This document shows, piece by piece, positions 4,861 to 12,200 of a DNA stretch of 15,637 nucleotides. The position numbers and the translations under genes were made by a program. Under the pieces are notes generated by a model, which worked only from the letters and a program-made list of their open reading frames with translations, was not told the origin of the DNA and did no database searches. How positions within the stretch are numbered: position 1 is the first letter of the stretch; each line of letters begins with the position of its first letter. The DNA comes from Thermoplasmatota archaeon (GTDB taxonomy: Archaea > Thermoplasmatota > Thermoplasmata > UBA10834): positions 1-15,637 of the forward strand of contig JAUPMC010000104.1 of the NCBI GenBank assembly GCA_030836605.1, in the 5' to 3' direction.

Positions 4861-7041
4861 CTGATCAGCGGTAGATTTGGGAAAGCGCTCGCCGCGTTGT
4901 GCATCGCGTTCTTGATCGCATTACCGGCGGCCGCGCTCGCGGCCAAGCCAGCGAACTCGGACGTGACCGCGCAGGTCGTCGAGCGGTTGGACATGGACTA
5001 CGCTCGGGAGATCATCGAAGAGGTCTGCGCCATGGGTGACAGCGAGATAGGCTTCAGGGGCGCAGGAGGCTCCGCGGACCAGGAGGCCGCCGCGTACATG
5101 GCAGACCAGATGGAGGTGATCGGCCTGGTCGACGTGGTCCTCGAGGCGGTCCCTGTCAGCACATGGGAGTTCAGAGGGGCCTACCTCGAAGTGCCCGGCA
5201 TGGAGCAGATGGTCGCGGCGTCGTTCGGCGGGTTCCCGGGGACCGATGACCAGTCGACACCCGACGTCCACGAGTCGCTCGTGGGCGAGGTGGTCTGGGT
5301 CAACAACGGTTACGACGCGGACTACTCCGGGAAGGACGTCGAGGGCAAGATAGTCCTGGTCAACTGGATCGGGTACGACTACTGGGTCGACTCGATCGCC
5401 TACGGGGCGTGGGAGCACGGGGCCAAGGGCATAATCGTGACGACGATAGACTCCAACGTGGGGCAGAACGACTGGGCCCTCTCATGCCACGACGGGCTCT
5501 ACGTGACGGGCTGGCCGCCGATGATTTCCATAAGCCCTGAGAACGCGACGAAGATCATCGAGGCCCTCGGGTCGGGCGAGAGCCTGACCGTGACCATGTA
5601 CAGCGACATACTCAAGCTGCCTGAGCTGGCCGGGACGGGCTACAACCCCGTCGGCTACCTCCCGGGCAAGTACTACGGCACCGCGAAGGACGAGTTCGTC
5701 ATCTTCGGGCCGCACCACGACGCGTGGTTCCAGGGCGCGATGGACGACACCTCCGGGATGGCCGCTCTGCTAGTCGTCGCCAAGGCCATGAGGGAGGTCA
5801 TGGACGAGACGGGCTGGGTCCCGGACCGGACCGTGATATTCACGTCGCACACGGCCGAGGAGTACGGCCTGGACAACACCTACTATGACTGGTGCTGGGG
5901 CGCGTACTACCAGATAAACGTCGAGCACGCGGACGACTGGATCGGGAGGACCGTGGGCTACCTCTGCATGGAGCTTATGGGCATGGCCGGAGAGCCGATC
6001 TACATCAACTGCGTCCCCGAGCTCTACACATACACTAGGGACGTGCTCGCCGCCAACATCGAGAACATGCCATACGGGTTCAATGTGGACAACAACGCCC
6101 ACACCTGGGCGGACCACTGGACGTTCTCCGCGGCAGGCGTCCCGGGACTGGAGTTCGAGACGACGAGCGAGGAATGGGAGGAGTACTACTACCACACCCA
6201 GTGCGACGCCCCGGAGATCATCGACTACTCGTACCTGGAGCAGTGCTTCGCCGTGATATCCGACCTGACTGTCGGTATGGTGACATCCACTTTCGCGCCG
6301 TACGACTTCGAGACGCTCGCGACGGACCTGAGCTCGCACCTCCTCCACGAGGAGGAGCTGTGGGGCGTCTCCGCTCTGGACGAGATATACGCCTACTTCG
6401 GGATGAGCACCGAGAACCGGGACAGGCTCCTGAGCGAGGCCGCGAGGTTCCAGGAGGACTCCGCCGCTCTCAAGGCCGCCCTGGCCACCGTCAACCCGGC
6501 CAAGGCCCACGAGGTCAACACCGAGCTCATGTCGATCGTTGGCACGCTCGACACGGCCCTGATAGCCATCGGCGTCTGGGAGCAGGACTGGTACCCCTAC
6601 CAGCAGCCAATCAACGACGTCTACCACCTGTGGTGGGCGCTTGAGAAGCTCTGGGCGAAGATGGACGGGACCGGGGACGACATGGGACTCGGGACTCTCA
6701 ACTGGGTCGGCATGACCTGGTACTACGCCTACTCCTCGTACGACAACTACATGGACCAGAGGGACAGGCTGACAGGGGACAGGGTGGCATCTTGGGGCCT
6801 TCAGACGCACCTGCAGCTCTCGGTCGACATCTGGTGGGAGTACGACGCCCTCATGAGCGTCAAGGGGCCCGACGGGCCGACCTTCGAGGATGTCCTGTGG
6901 GTCGTGCCGTCGCTCGAGGAAGTCCTGGGCGGGACCGCGCTCGCGCAGCTCGAGGACGCGTTCGTCCTGATGTGGACCGCTCTCGAGGACGCGAACGGGC
7001 AGGTGGAGGACCTAGTCGAGGACATATCGAAGGGAAGCTGA
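4861..7041 (+). CDS. Secreted M28-family zinc aminopeptidase with PA-like insertion; start codon uncertain (CTG?)
   Basis: Protein of about 726 residues. A signal peptide (GRFGKALAALCIAFLIALPAAALAA) is followed by an N-terminal region, a PA-like segment at about 125-240 (GEVVWVNNGYDADYSGKDV, GKIVLVNW, GAKGIIV) and the M28 catalytic core. Probable two-zinc ligands are H286 in GPHHDAW, D296 in GAMDDTSG, E333 (base) and E334 in HTAEEYG, and H445 in YYYHTQCD. The position where most M28 enzymes have Asp seems to be E371 in YLCMELMG. The C-terminal part (about 470-726) is mainly helical and Trp-rich, as in glutamate-carboxypeptidase-like members. It probably trims peptides outside the cell, complementing the divergent C11 endopeptidases. 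The frame is open further upstream, but that part is antisense to the C11 gene and Arg-rich. No ATG, GTG or TTG precedes the signal peptide; CTG 4861 lies 7 bases after GAGGGGGG. TTG 4897 would lose the charged n-region. Confidence 0.82.
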   Translation: MISGRFGKALAALCIAFLIALPAAALAAKPANSDVTAQVVERLDMDYAREIIEEVCAMGDSEIGFRGAGGSADQEAAAYMADQMEVIGLVDVVLEAVPVSTWEFRGAYLEVPGMEQMVAASFGGFPGTDDQSTPDVHESLVGEVVWVNNGYDADYSGKDVEGKIVLVNWIGYDYWVDSIAYGAWEHGAKGIIVTTIDSNVGQNDWALSCHDGLYVTGWPPMISISPENATKIIEALGSGESLTVTMYSDILKLPELAGTGYNPVGYLPGKYYGTAKDEFVIFGPHHDAWFQGAMDDTSGMAALLVVAKAMREVMDETGWVPDRTVIFTSHTAEEYGLDNTYYDWCWGAYYQINVEHADDWIGRTVGYLCMELMGMAGEPIYINCVPELYTYTRDVLAANIENMPYGFNVDNNAHTWADHWTFSAAGVPGLEFETTSEEWEEYYYHTQCDAPEIIDYSYLEQCFAVISDLTVGMVTSTFAPYDFETLATDLSSHLLHEEELWGVSALDEIYAYFGMSTENRDRLLSEAARFQEDSAALKAALATVNPAKAHEVNTELMSIVGTLDTALIAIGVWEQDWYPYQQPINDVYHLWWALEKLWAKMDGTGDDMGLGTLNWVGMTWYYAYSSYDNYMDQRDRLTGDRVASWGLQTHLQLSVDIWWEYDALMSVKGPDGPTFEDVLWVVPSLEEVLGGTALAQLEDAFVLMWTALEDANGQVEDLVEDISKGS

Positions 7042-7121
7042 AGCGCCTCGGTGGAGATCGCTCAAAACCCTTTACCTATTCTCATTTTCCGACCGACGGC
7101 CGCACCCGGGTCGTAGGATGT

Positions 7122-7227
7122 TGGTGCTCCCGCCGGGATTTGAACCCGGGTATCGAACTTTCACCGACCTGCCGCGAAAGCAGCCCACGAGAGGCTCGAA
7201 TGATTGGCCGGACTACACTACGGGAGC
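7122..7227 (-). tRNA. tRNA-Glu (CTC) with intron, CCA encoded
   Basis: Reading the minus strand, acceptor GCTCCCG (7227-7221) pairs with CGGGAGC (7132-7126), followed by discriminator A and encoded CCA (7124-7122). The D arm GTGTAGTCCGGCCAATCAT is the archaeal tRNA-Glu type. The anticodon stem CGAGC (7198-7194) pairs with GTTCG (7158-7154), with one G-U pair. The loop is C-T-CTC-G before a 28-base intron and A38 after it, so the anticodon is CTC. The T arm is CCGGG-TTCAAAT-CCCGG. Length without intron and CCA is 75. An alternative anticodon TCG in the intron hairpin is rejected because it would leave the true stem unpaired. Confidence 0.88.
7160..7187 (-). other. Archaeal tRNA intron (28 bases) in tRNA-Glu
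   Basis: The intron sits between positions 37 and 38, the canonical archaeal place. It folds as a hairpin (CTGC / GCAG with loop TTTCGCG). The splice motif fits a bulge-helix-bulge: 5' bulge CG^T and 3' bulge AA^A, with a central helix of CTCT against GGTG that has one U-U mismatch and one G-U pair. The weak central helix makes it a relaxed form of the motif. Confidence 0.7.
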
Positions 7228-7254
7228 CTGGTGCTCCAAGCAAACAGAATGTGT

Positions 7255-7262
7255 TACATAAA
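7255..7262 (-). promoter_or_regulatory. Box A of tRNA-Glu
   Basis: TTTATGTA on the minus strand is centred about 31 bases before the first base of the tRNA (7227). It lies in the 57-base gap after nadE, so the tRNA can be transcribed on its own. Confidence 0.5.
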
Positions 7263-7284
7263 CCTTTGGGGGGGTCGTGGCGTT

Positions 7285-8103
7285 CTATACGTCCTCATCC
7301 CCCTCGCGCCAGTCGAGCCCGGGGGTCCTGAGGCCCAATTTCGCGACCGCGGGGAACTTGCGCTTGTGCGAGCTCAGCCGGACCATGTTCGAGACGCGCT
7401 CGACCTCGCGCACGGTCGTCCCCGCCCGCTTGGCGATGTCCTGTTCCGGCAACCCCTGCTCGATCCCGTAGAGCACGGCGTCCAGCCTCTCGTAGGTGAT
7501 GCCCATCTCGCCCTCGTCCGTCTGTCCCTTCCATAATCCGGCGGAAGGGGCCTTCTCCACGACCCTGTCAGGGACCCCTAGGACCAGTGCGAGCTGCCGC
7601 ACCTCGGTCTTGTACAGGTCCCCTATCGGCTCTATGTCCGCCCCCCCGTCCCCGTGCTTCGTGAAATACCCGACGAGCAGCTCGCTCTTGTTCGAGGTCC
7701 CGAGGACGAGCCTGGACTGCGTGCCCGCGCGGTGGTAGAGTAGCACCATCCTGCACCTTGCCTTTATGTTGGCCAGCGGCATCCTCCCGACCTTGCCTCC
7801 GAGGGTCTCCTCGAACGCCCCCACGGCCCCGGTGATGTCGAGTACCTCGTACTCGACTCCCTCGGCCTTGCACAGGTCTTCCGCGTCCCTCATGTCCTCC
7901 TTGGGCGAGTCCCTCTCCGGCATGATGAGCCCGAGCACGCGGTCCTTGCCGACCGCGTTCACCGCGAGCTTGAGCACGACGGCCGAGTCGATGCCTCCGC
8001 TGACCCCGAGCACGAACCCCTTGGCCCCTATCTTCCTCAGCTTCTCGGCCATGAAGTGCTCGATGACCTTGTCAGTGCCGTCCTTGAGCTTCGGCGCCAT
8101 CAT
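7285..8103 (-). CDS. nadE: NH3-dependent NAD+ synthetase
   Basis: Protein of 272 residues, the usual length for the free-standing ammonia-type enzyme. It amidates nicotinic acid adenine dinucleotide to NAD+ using ATP. The ATP-pyrophosphatase loop is VLGVSGGIDSAV (31-42). Other marks are LVLGTSNKSELLVGYFTKHGDGG, the substrate-binding segment, then IEPIGDLYKTEVR and KAPSAGLWKGQTDEGEMGI near the active site, and FPAVAKLGLRTPG at the end. There is no glutaminase domain in this chain. The gene is divergent, with 92 bases between starts, from an amidase that resembles that missing domain. The start is ATG 8103 or the next ATG at 8100; a box A about 25 bases upstream suggests a leaderless message, which favours the first. 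Identity is firm. Confidence 0.95.
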   Translation of the reverse strand: MMAPKLKDGTDKVIEHFMAEKLRKIGAKGFVLGVSGGIDSAVVLKLAVNAVGKDRVLGLIMPERDSPKEDMRDAEDLCKAEGVEYEVLDITGAVGAFEETLGGKVGRMPLANIKARCRMVLLYHRAGTQSRLVLGTSNKSELLVGYFTKHGDGGADIEPIGDLYKTEVRQLALVLGVPDRVVEKAPSAGLWKGQTDEGEMGITYERLDAVLYGIEQGLPEQDIAKRAGTTVREVERVSNMVRLSSHKRKFPAVAKLGLRTPGLDWREGDEDV

Positions 8104-8125
8104 CGGCGTTGGGATGGCGTGGTCT

Positions 8126-8135
8126 GGATATATCC
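8126..8135 (-). promoter_or_regulatory. Box A of nadE, within palindrome GGATATATCC
   Basis: The perfect 10-base palindrome GGATATATCC is centred about 27 bases before ATG 8103, so it likely serves as the TATA box of a leaderless nadE message. Because it is symmetric, it could be read either way, but it lies more than 60 bases from the divergent start. Confidence 0.5.
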
Positions 8136-8162
8136 GTTATGGTCGACTGCGCCACATAGGTT

Positions 8163-8178
8163 CGTAAACAATAATCTA
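8163..8178 (+). promoter_or_regulatory. Possible box A of the nitrilase-family gene
   Basis: CGTAAACAATAATC is the only A/T-rich stretch 20-30 bases before ATG 8196, and no clear ribosome site follows, so a leaderless message is probable. Confidence 0.35.
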
Positions 8179-8195
8179 CGGGCACCGCGTTCCCG

Positions 8196-9029
8196 ATGCC
8201 CATGGCAGGAACGACCGTCACCCTGGCCCAGGTCAAGTGTCAGCTCCACGACAAGGAGGCCAACCTGAGGCGGATGTCCTCCGTCGTGCGGAGGACGAAA
8301 GGCAGGGTGGTCGTGTTCCCCGAGCTCAACCTCACGGGCTACATGCCCCGGGACGACCTGTTCAAGCTGTCGGAGCCCATGGACGGCCCGAGCATCAAGG
8401 CGGTCCGGAAGCTCGCGAAGGAGACCAAGAAGGACATCGTGTTCGGGGCCCCGGTCAGGGACGAGAACGCCCCCGGACACATATTCAACTCCTGCATCCT
8501 GGCCTCCGGGGACGGCCGTCTCTTCAGGTACGACAAGATGTACCTGCCCAACTTCGGCCCCTTCGAGGAGAGGGTGTTCTTCTCCCCCGGGCGCGACGCC
8601 ATGGTGGCGCAGGGTATGCACGCTCGCCTGGGGCTCATGGTGTGCTACGACATGTTCTTCCCCGAGCTCGCGAAGCTGGAGTCGCTCATGGGGGCCCAGA
8701 TGCTCGTGAACGTCTCGGCCGCCCCTACGACCTCGAGACATAGCTTCCTCAAGGTCATGCCCGCCCGGGCAGCCGAGAACGGCGTGTTCCTGGCATACGC
8801 CAACATGACCGGGGTCCACGGTTCGCTCGTGTTCGGAGGCGGGAGCGTCATATACGGTCCCCGTGGGGACGCCTTGGCTTCCGCGAGGGAACTGGGCGAG
8901 GAGGTCCTGGAGCACGAAGTGGACTTCTCGGAGCTCGAGGTGGCGCGCAGGTTCAGGCCGCTCCTGAGGGACAGCAGGCCCGAGGTCATGGACAGGTTGG
9001 CGGAGGTCATCAGGGGCGGCCCCCCCTGA
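8196..9029 (+). CDS. Nitrilase-superfamily amidase, candidate glutaminase partner of NadE
   Basis: Protein of 277 residues, one complete carbon-nitrogen hydrolase domain. The Glu-Lys-Cys triad is visible: E43 in VVVFPELNLTGY, K114 in YDKMYLPNFGPFEE and C150 in LMVCYDMFFPE. The segment KMYLPNFGPFEERVFFSPG closely resembles the K-LPNYGVFDE-R-F-PG stretch of the N-terminal glutaminase domain in glutamine-dependent NAD synthetases. Together with the divergent ammonia-type nadE next door, this suggests a separate glutaminase subunit that supplies ammonia. That pairing is inference; the protein could instead be an amidase for another small amide. The start is ATG 8196; ATG 8202 is an alternative. 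Confidence 0.85.
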   Translation: MPMAGTTVTLAQVKCQLHDKEANLRRMSSVVRRTKGRVVVFPELNLTGYMPRDDLFKLSEPMDGPSIKAVRKLAKETKKDIVFGAPVRDENAPGHIFNSCILASGDGRLFRYDKMYLPNFGPFEERVFFSPGRDAMVAQGMHARLGLMVCYDMFFPELAKLESLMGAQMLVNVSAAPTTSRHSFLKVMPARAAENGVFLAYANMTGVHGSLVFGGGSVIYGPRGDALASARELGEEVLEHEVDFSELEVARRFRPLLRDSRPEVMDRLAEVIRGGPP

Positions 9030-9072
9030 GGGAGCCAGTGGCCTTACCCCCTCCCGCCGGGGGCGGATATTC

Positions 9073-9079
9073 TTAAATA
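9073..9079 (+). promoter_or_regulatory. Box A of tRNA-Ser
   Basis: TTAAATA is centred 30 bases before the first base of the tRNA (9106), in a gap of 76 bases after the amidase gene. Confidence 0.55.
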
Positions 9080-9105
9080 CGGACACCCTTTTGATGGTCA
9101 TCCAA

Positions 9106-9215
9106 GCTGAGGTGGCCCAGCCCGGTAAGGCGCGAGCCTGGAAGCTCGAATGGCGATGCCAGCGAGCTCGTGGCGCGTTAGCGCCTCGGGAGTTCAAATC
9201 TCCCCCTCAGCGCCA
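9106..9215 (+). tRNA. tRNA-Ser (GGA) with intron, CCA encoded
   Basis: Acceptor GCTGAGG (9106-9112) pairs with CCTCAGC (9205-9211), then discriminator G and encoded CCA (9213-9215). The D stem is GCC/GGC with loop containing CCCGGTAA. The anticodon stem CGAGC (9133-9137) pairs with GCTCG (9166-9170). The loop reads C-T-GGA-A, then a 21-base intron, then A38. The long variable arm GGCGC-GTTA-GCGCC marks a type II tRNA, and the T arm is GGGAG-TTCAAAT-CTCCC. Length without intron and CCA is 86, right for serine. Confidence 0.93.
9144..9164 (+). other. Archaeal tRNA intron (21 bases) in tRNA-Ser
   Basis: The intron lies between positions 37 and 38. The precursor forms a textbook bulge-helix-bulge: central helix CTGG (9138-9141) with CCAG (9159-9162), 5' bulge AA^G and 3' bulge CG^A. 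The intron begins with GCTCG, the same five bases as the 3' half of the anticodon stem, so the first exon alone could form a competing stem. Confidence 0.88.
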
Positions 9216-9249
9216 TAACCCCTTTCCCGCCCAGGTTCTTCGGGAAAGC

Positions 9250-9258
9250 CTCTTTTAA
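9250..9258 (+). promoter_or_regulatory. Box A of the sensor kinase gene
   Basis: CTCTTTTAA lies about 25-30 bases before ATG 9284 with no ribosome site between, which suggests a leaderless message. Confidence 0.45.
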
Positions 9259-9283
9259 CCACCGCGCCGATGCGCACTATCCG

Positions 9284-12200
9284 ATGATGCCGCCGATGAA
9301 AGACGACAGCACCCCGCTCATGGCGCTGCTCGTCGATGACGACATCGCGTACCTCGAGGTGCTGAAGTTCTTCCTCGAACGAGATGGCGCCATGGAATGC
9401 GAGATAGCGACCTCCGGGAAGGACGCCCTTGAGATGCTCTCCCGGAAGGAGTTCGACGCGATCGTCTCCGATTACCTGATGCCCATGATGGACGGGCTCG
9501 AACTGCTCAAGATCGTCCGGCTCCAGGGGAAGGACATCCCGTTCATCATGCTCACGGGGCGCGGGAGGGAGGACGTCGCGATCGAGGCCTTGAACAGCGG
9601 CGCGGACTGCTACCTCCCGAAGGGAGGGGACCCCAAGACCCAGTACGCCGACCTGTCTCACATGATCATGCGGGCCGCGCGGCAGAGGAGGGCCGAGAGA
9701 CGCGTCGTGGACGACGAGCGGTTCTTGAACAGGCTCTTCGAGAGCGTCCAGGACGGCGTGAGCATCATAGACAAGGACTTCGTCATAGAGAAGGTCAACC
9801 CGACGATGGAGAGATGGTATGCGGAATCGATGCCGTTGGTCGGGAAGACTTGCTACGAGGCTCTGCGCGGCAGGCACGCTCCGTGCGAACAATGCCCGAA
9901 CCGTGGCGGGATGAGGGCGGGCGGGGCAGGGAGCGAGAGGGTCGCGAGGCCAGGCCAGAACGGGAGGGGCGAGGGATGGTTGGAGGTCTTCAGCGTCCCC
10001 GTCTTCGATCTGGGGGTGGGCGAGGTCGAGCGCGTCATAGAGTATGCCCGGGATGTCACAGAGGAGGAGGACACTCGGAGGGCCCTCAAGAGCAGCGAGC
10101 GAAGGTACAGGGCCGTGTCCCGCCTGACGAGCGAGGGGATACTCACGATAGAGCCCGGCGGCAAGATCACATTCGCCAACCCGAGCGCGGCGAAGATGCT
10201 GGGGTTCGAGGCGGACGACCTGGTGGGCAGGCACATCCGCTCCATTGTGGACCCGGACACACCGGAGGCAATGGGCCCAGAACGCCTTCACAGGATCCTG
10301 GAGGACGGCGCAAAGGTGGAGATGGTCCTAGTTAGGAAGGACGGCTCGAAGGTCCAAGCCATGGTCGCCGCGTCCCCTGTGTCGTCGGACCGCGGGCTGT
10401 TCGACGGCGCGGTGGCCGTGGTGACGGATGTCAGCGAGCTCAAGTCGGTCATGGAGGGAATGATATCGGCCGAGGAGAGGTTCGCCAAGATATTCCAGAC
10501 ATCTCCCCAGATGATCATGATCGCGCGAACGTCGGATTCGACGATACTCGAGGTGAACGACTCGTTCATGAAGGCCACCGGGTACACTGTCGACCAGCTC
10601 GTAGGACGGAGCTACATAGAACTCGGCATCGTCTCGGAGGGACTGACGTCGAGGATGGAGCAGATGCTCGCCGAGCGGGGCATGGTGTTCGACCTGGAGA
10701 CGACCCTGGGCACCGCGTCGGGTGCCCAGCGTGTCGTGAGATTGTCCAGCTACAGGCTCAATCTGCAGGGTCAGGAGTGCACGGTCATGATCTCATGTGA
10801 CCTCACGTCCGAAGGCGTCGGGGTCAAGGAGCTCAGGCGCGAGAGGGACGTGCTGAGGGCCGTGCTCGAGTCCACCCCGAACGGGATCGTCATAACGGAC
10901 CTGGACGGCAAGGTCGTCGAATGCAACGCGGCCATGCGGTGGCTAGTGGGCAATATCACAAAGGCCGAAGTGATCGGCGCGAACGTCTATACCATCCTCC
11001 AGAAGGAGGATGGCGCGAGAGCGAGGCGCATCGTCGACAAACTGCGCAACGAAGGCGTCATCAAGGAGATACCGTTCGACTTCAAACGCGGCGATGGGAT
11101 CACCGTGCGCGCGGAGGTCTCCGCGGCGGTCGTGAACGACTCCCTGGGCAGACCTCTGTACTTCGTCGGCGCCCTGCGGGACGCGACGGACCAGGCGAGA
11201 TACCAGCTGAGCCTTGAGAAGGCGCTCGAAGACCGCAGGCAGATGGAGACCATAATCGACGATGGCCCCGCGGTCGCCTTCCGTTGGTCAGAGGAGCCGG
11301 GGTGGCCGGTCGACTACGTCTCAGGCAACGTCCGCAGTTTCGGGTATGACGCAGCGGACCTGAAGTCCAGGGGGGTGCCCTTCGTCTCCCTCATCCATCC
11401 GGAAGACCGCGGGCGTGTCGTTGAAGAGGCGGAGCGCCTCGTGGGGGAAGGCGCGTCGGAGTTCGAGCAGGACTACAGGATAGTGTCCCCTGAGGGAGAC
11501 GTGTTCTGGGTCTATGATACGACCAGGGTCCTGAGGCGCCGGGACGGGACCGTGGAGGCCTGCCAGGGGGTCGTTGTGGACGTCACGGAGATGAAGAACG
11601 CGCTCGAGAAACTGTCCAGGACGGAGAGGCAGCTGAAGCTCTTCATGGACATGTCCCCGGTCATGAAGTTCATCAAGGACCGCACAGGTCGGTACGTGTA
11701 TGCCAACAGGAGGCTTGGGGAGGTGTTCGGAACGCCGGCTGGCGATTGGGTCGGGAAGACGGATTCCGACATGTTCCCGCTCGAAGTCTCCAGGAGGTTC
11801 GTCGAGTCCGACATGAAGGTATTCGCGACGGGCGAGCCGCAGTTGTTCCACGACGTCGTGCCGCAGCCAGATGGGCCGCACGAGTACCTCACGTACAAGT
11901 TCCTGGTCCCGAGCACCACGGGCGACGAGGACCTGGTCGCAGGGATAGTCATCGACCAGACTGACGAGAGACGGTACGAGAAGGCGCTGAGGCAGGCGAA
12001 CGAGAAGCTCAACCTGCTCGGCAGCATGACCCGGCACGACATCACGAACCAGCTCTCCGTGGTGACCGGTTGGCTGGACGTGCTCCGCGAAGGTGAGACG
12101 GACCCGGCGAAACTCAAGCGGCTCGACGGGATGCGGAAGGCGTCGGCCGCGATACAGGACCTCCTCGTCTTCACGACCGAGTATCAGGACATCGGAGCGA

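Noticed and set aside
7160..7187. Second hairpin in tRNA-Glu as the true anticodon arm (TCG, Arg)
   Set aside because: The D arm is of Glu type, and CGAGC/GTTCG around it makes a proper anticodon stem with CTC; the hairpin fits an intron between 37 and 38.
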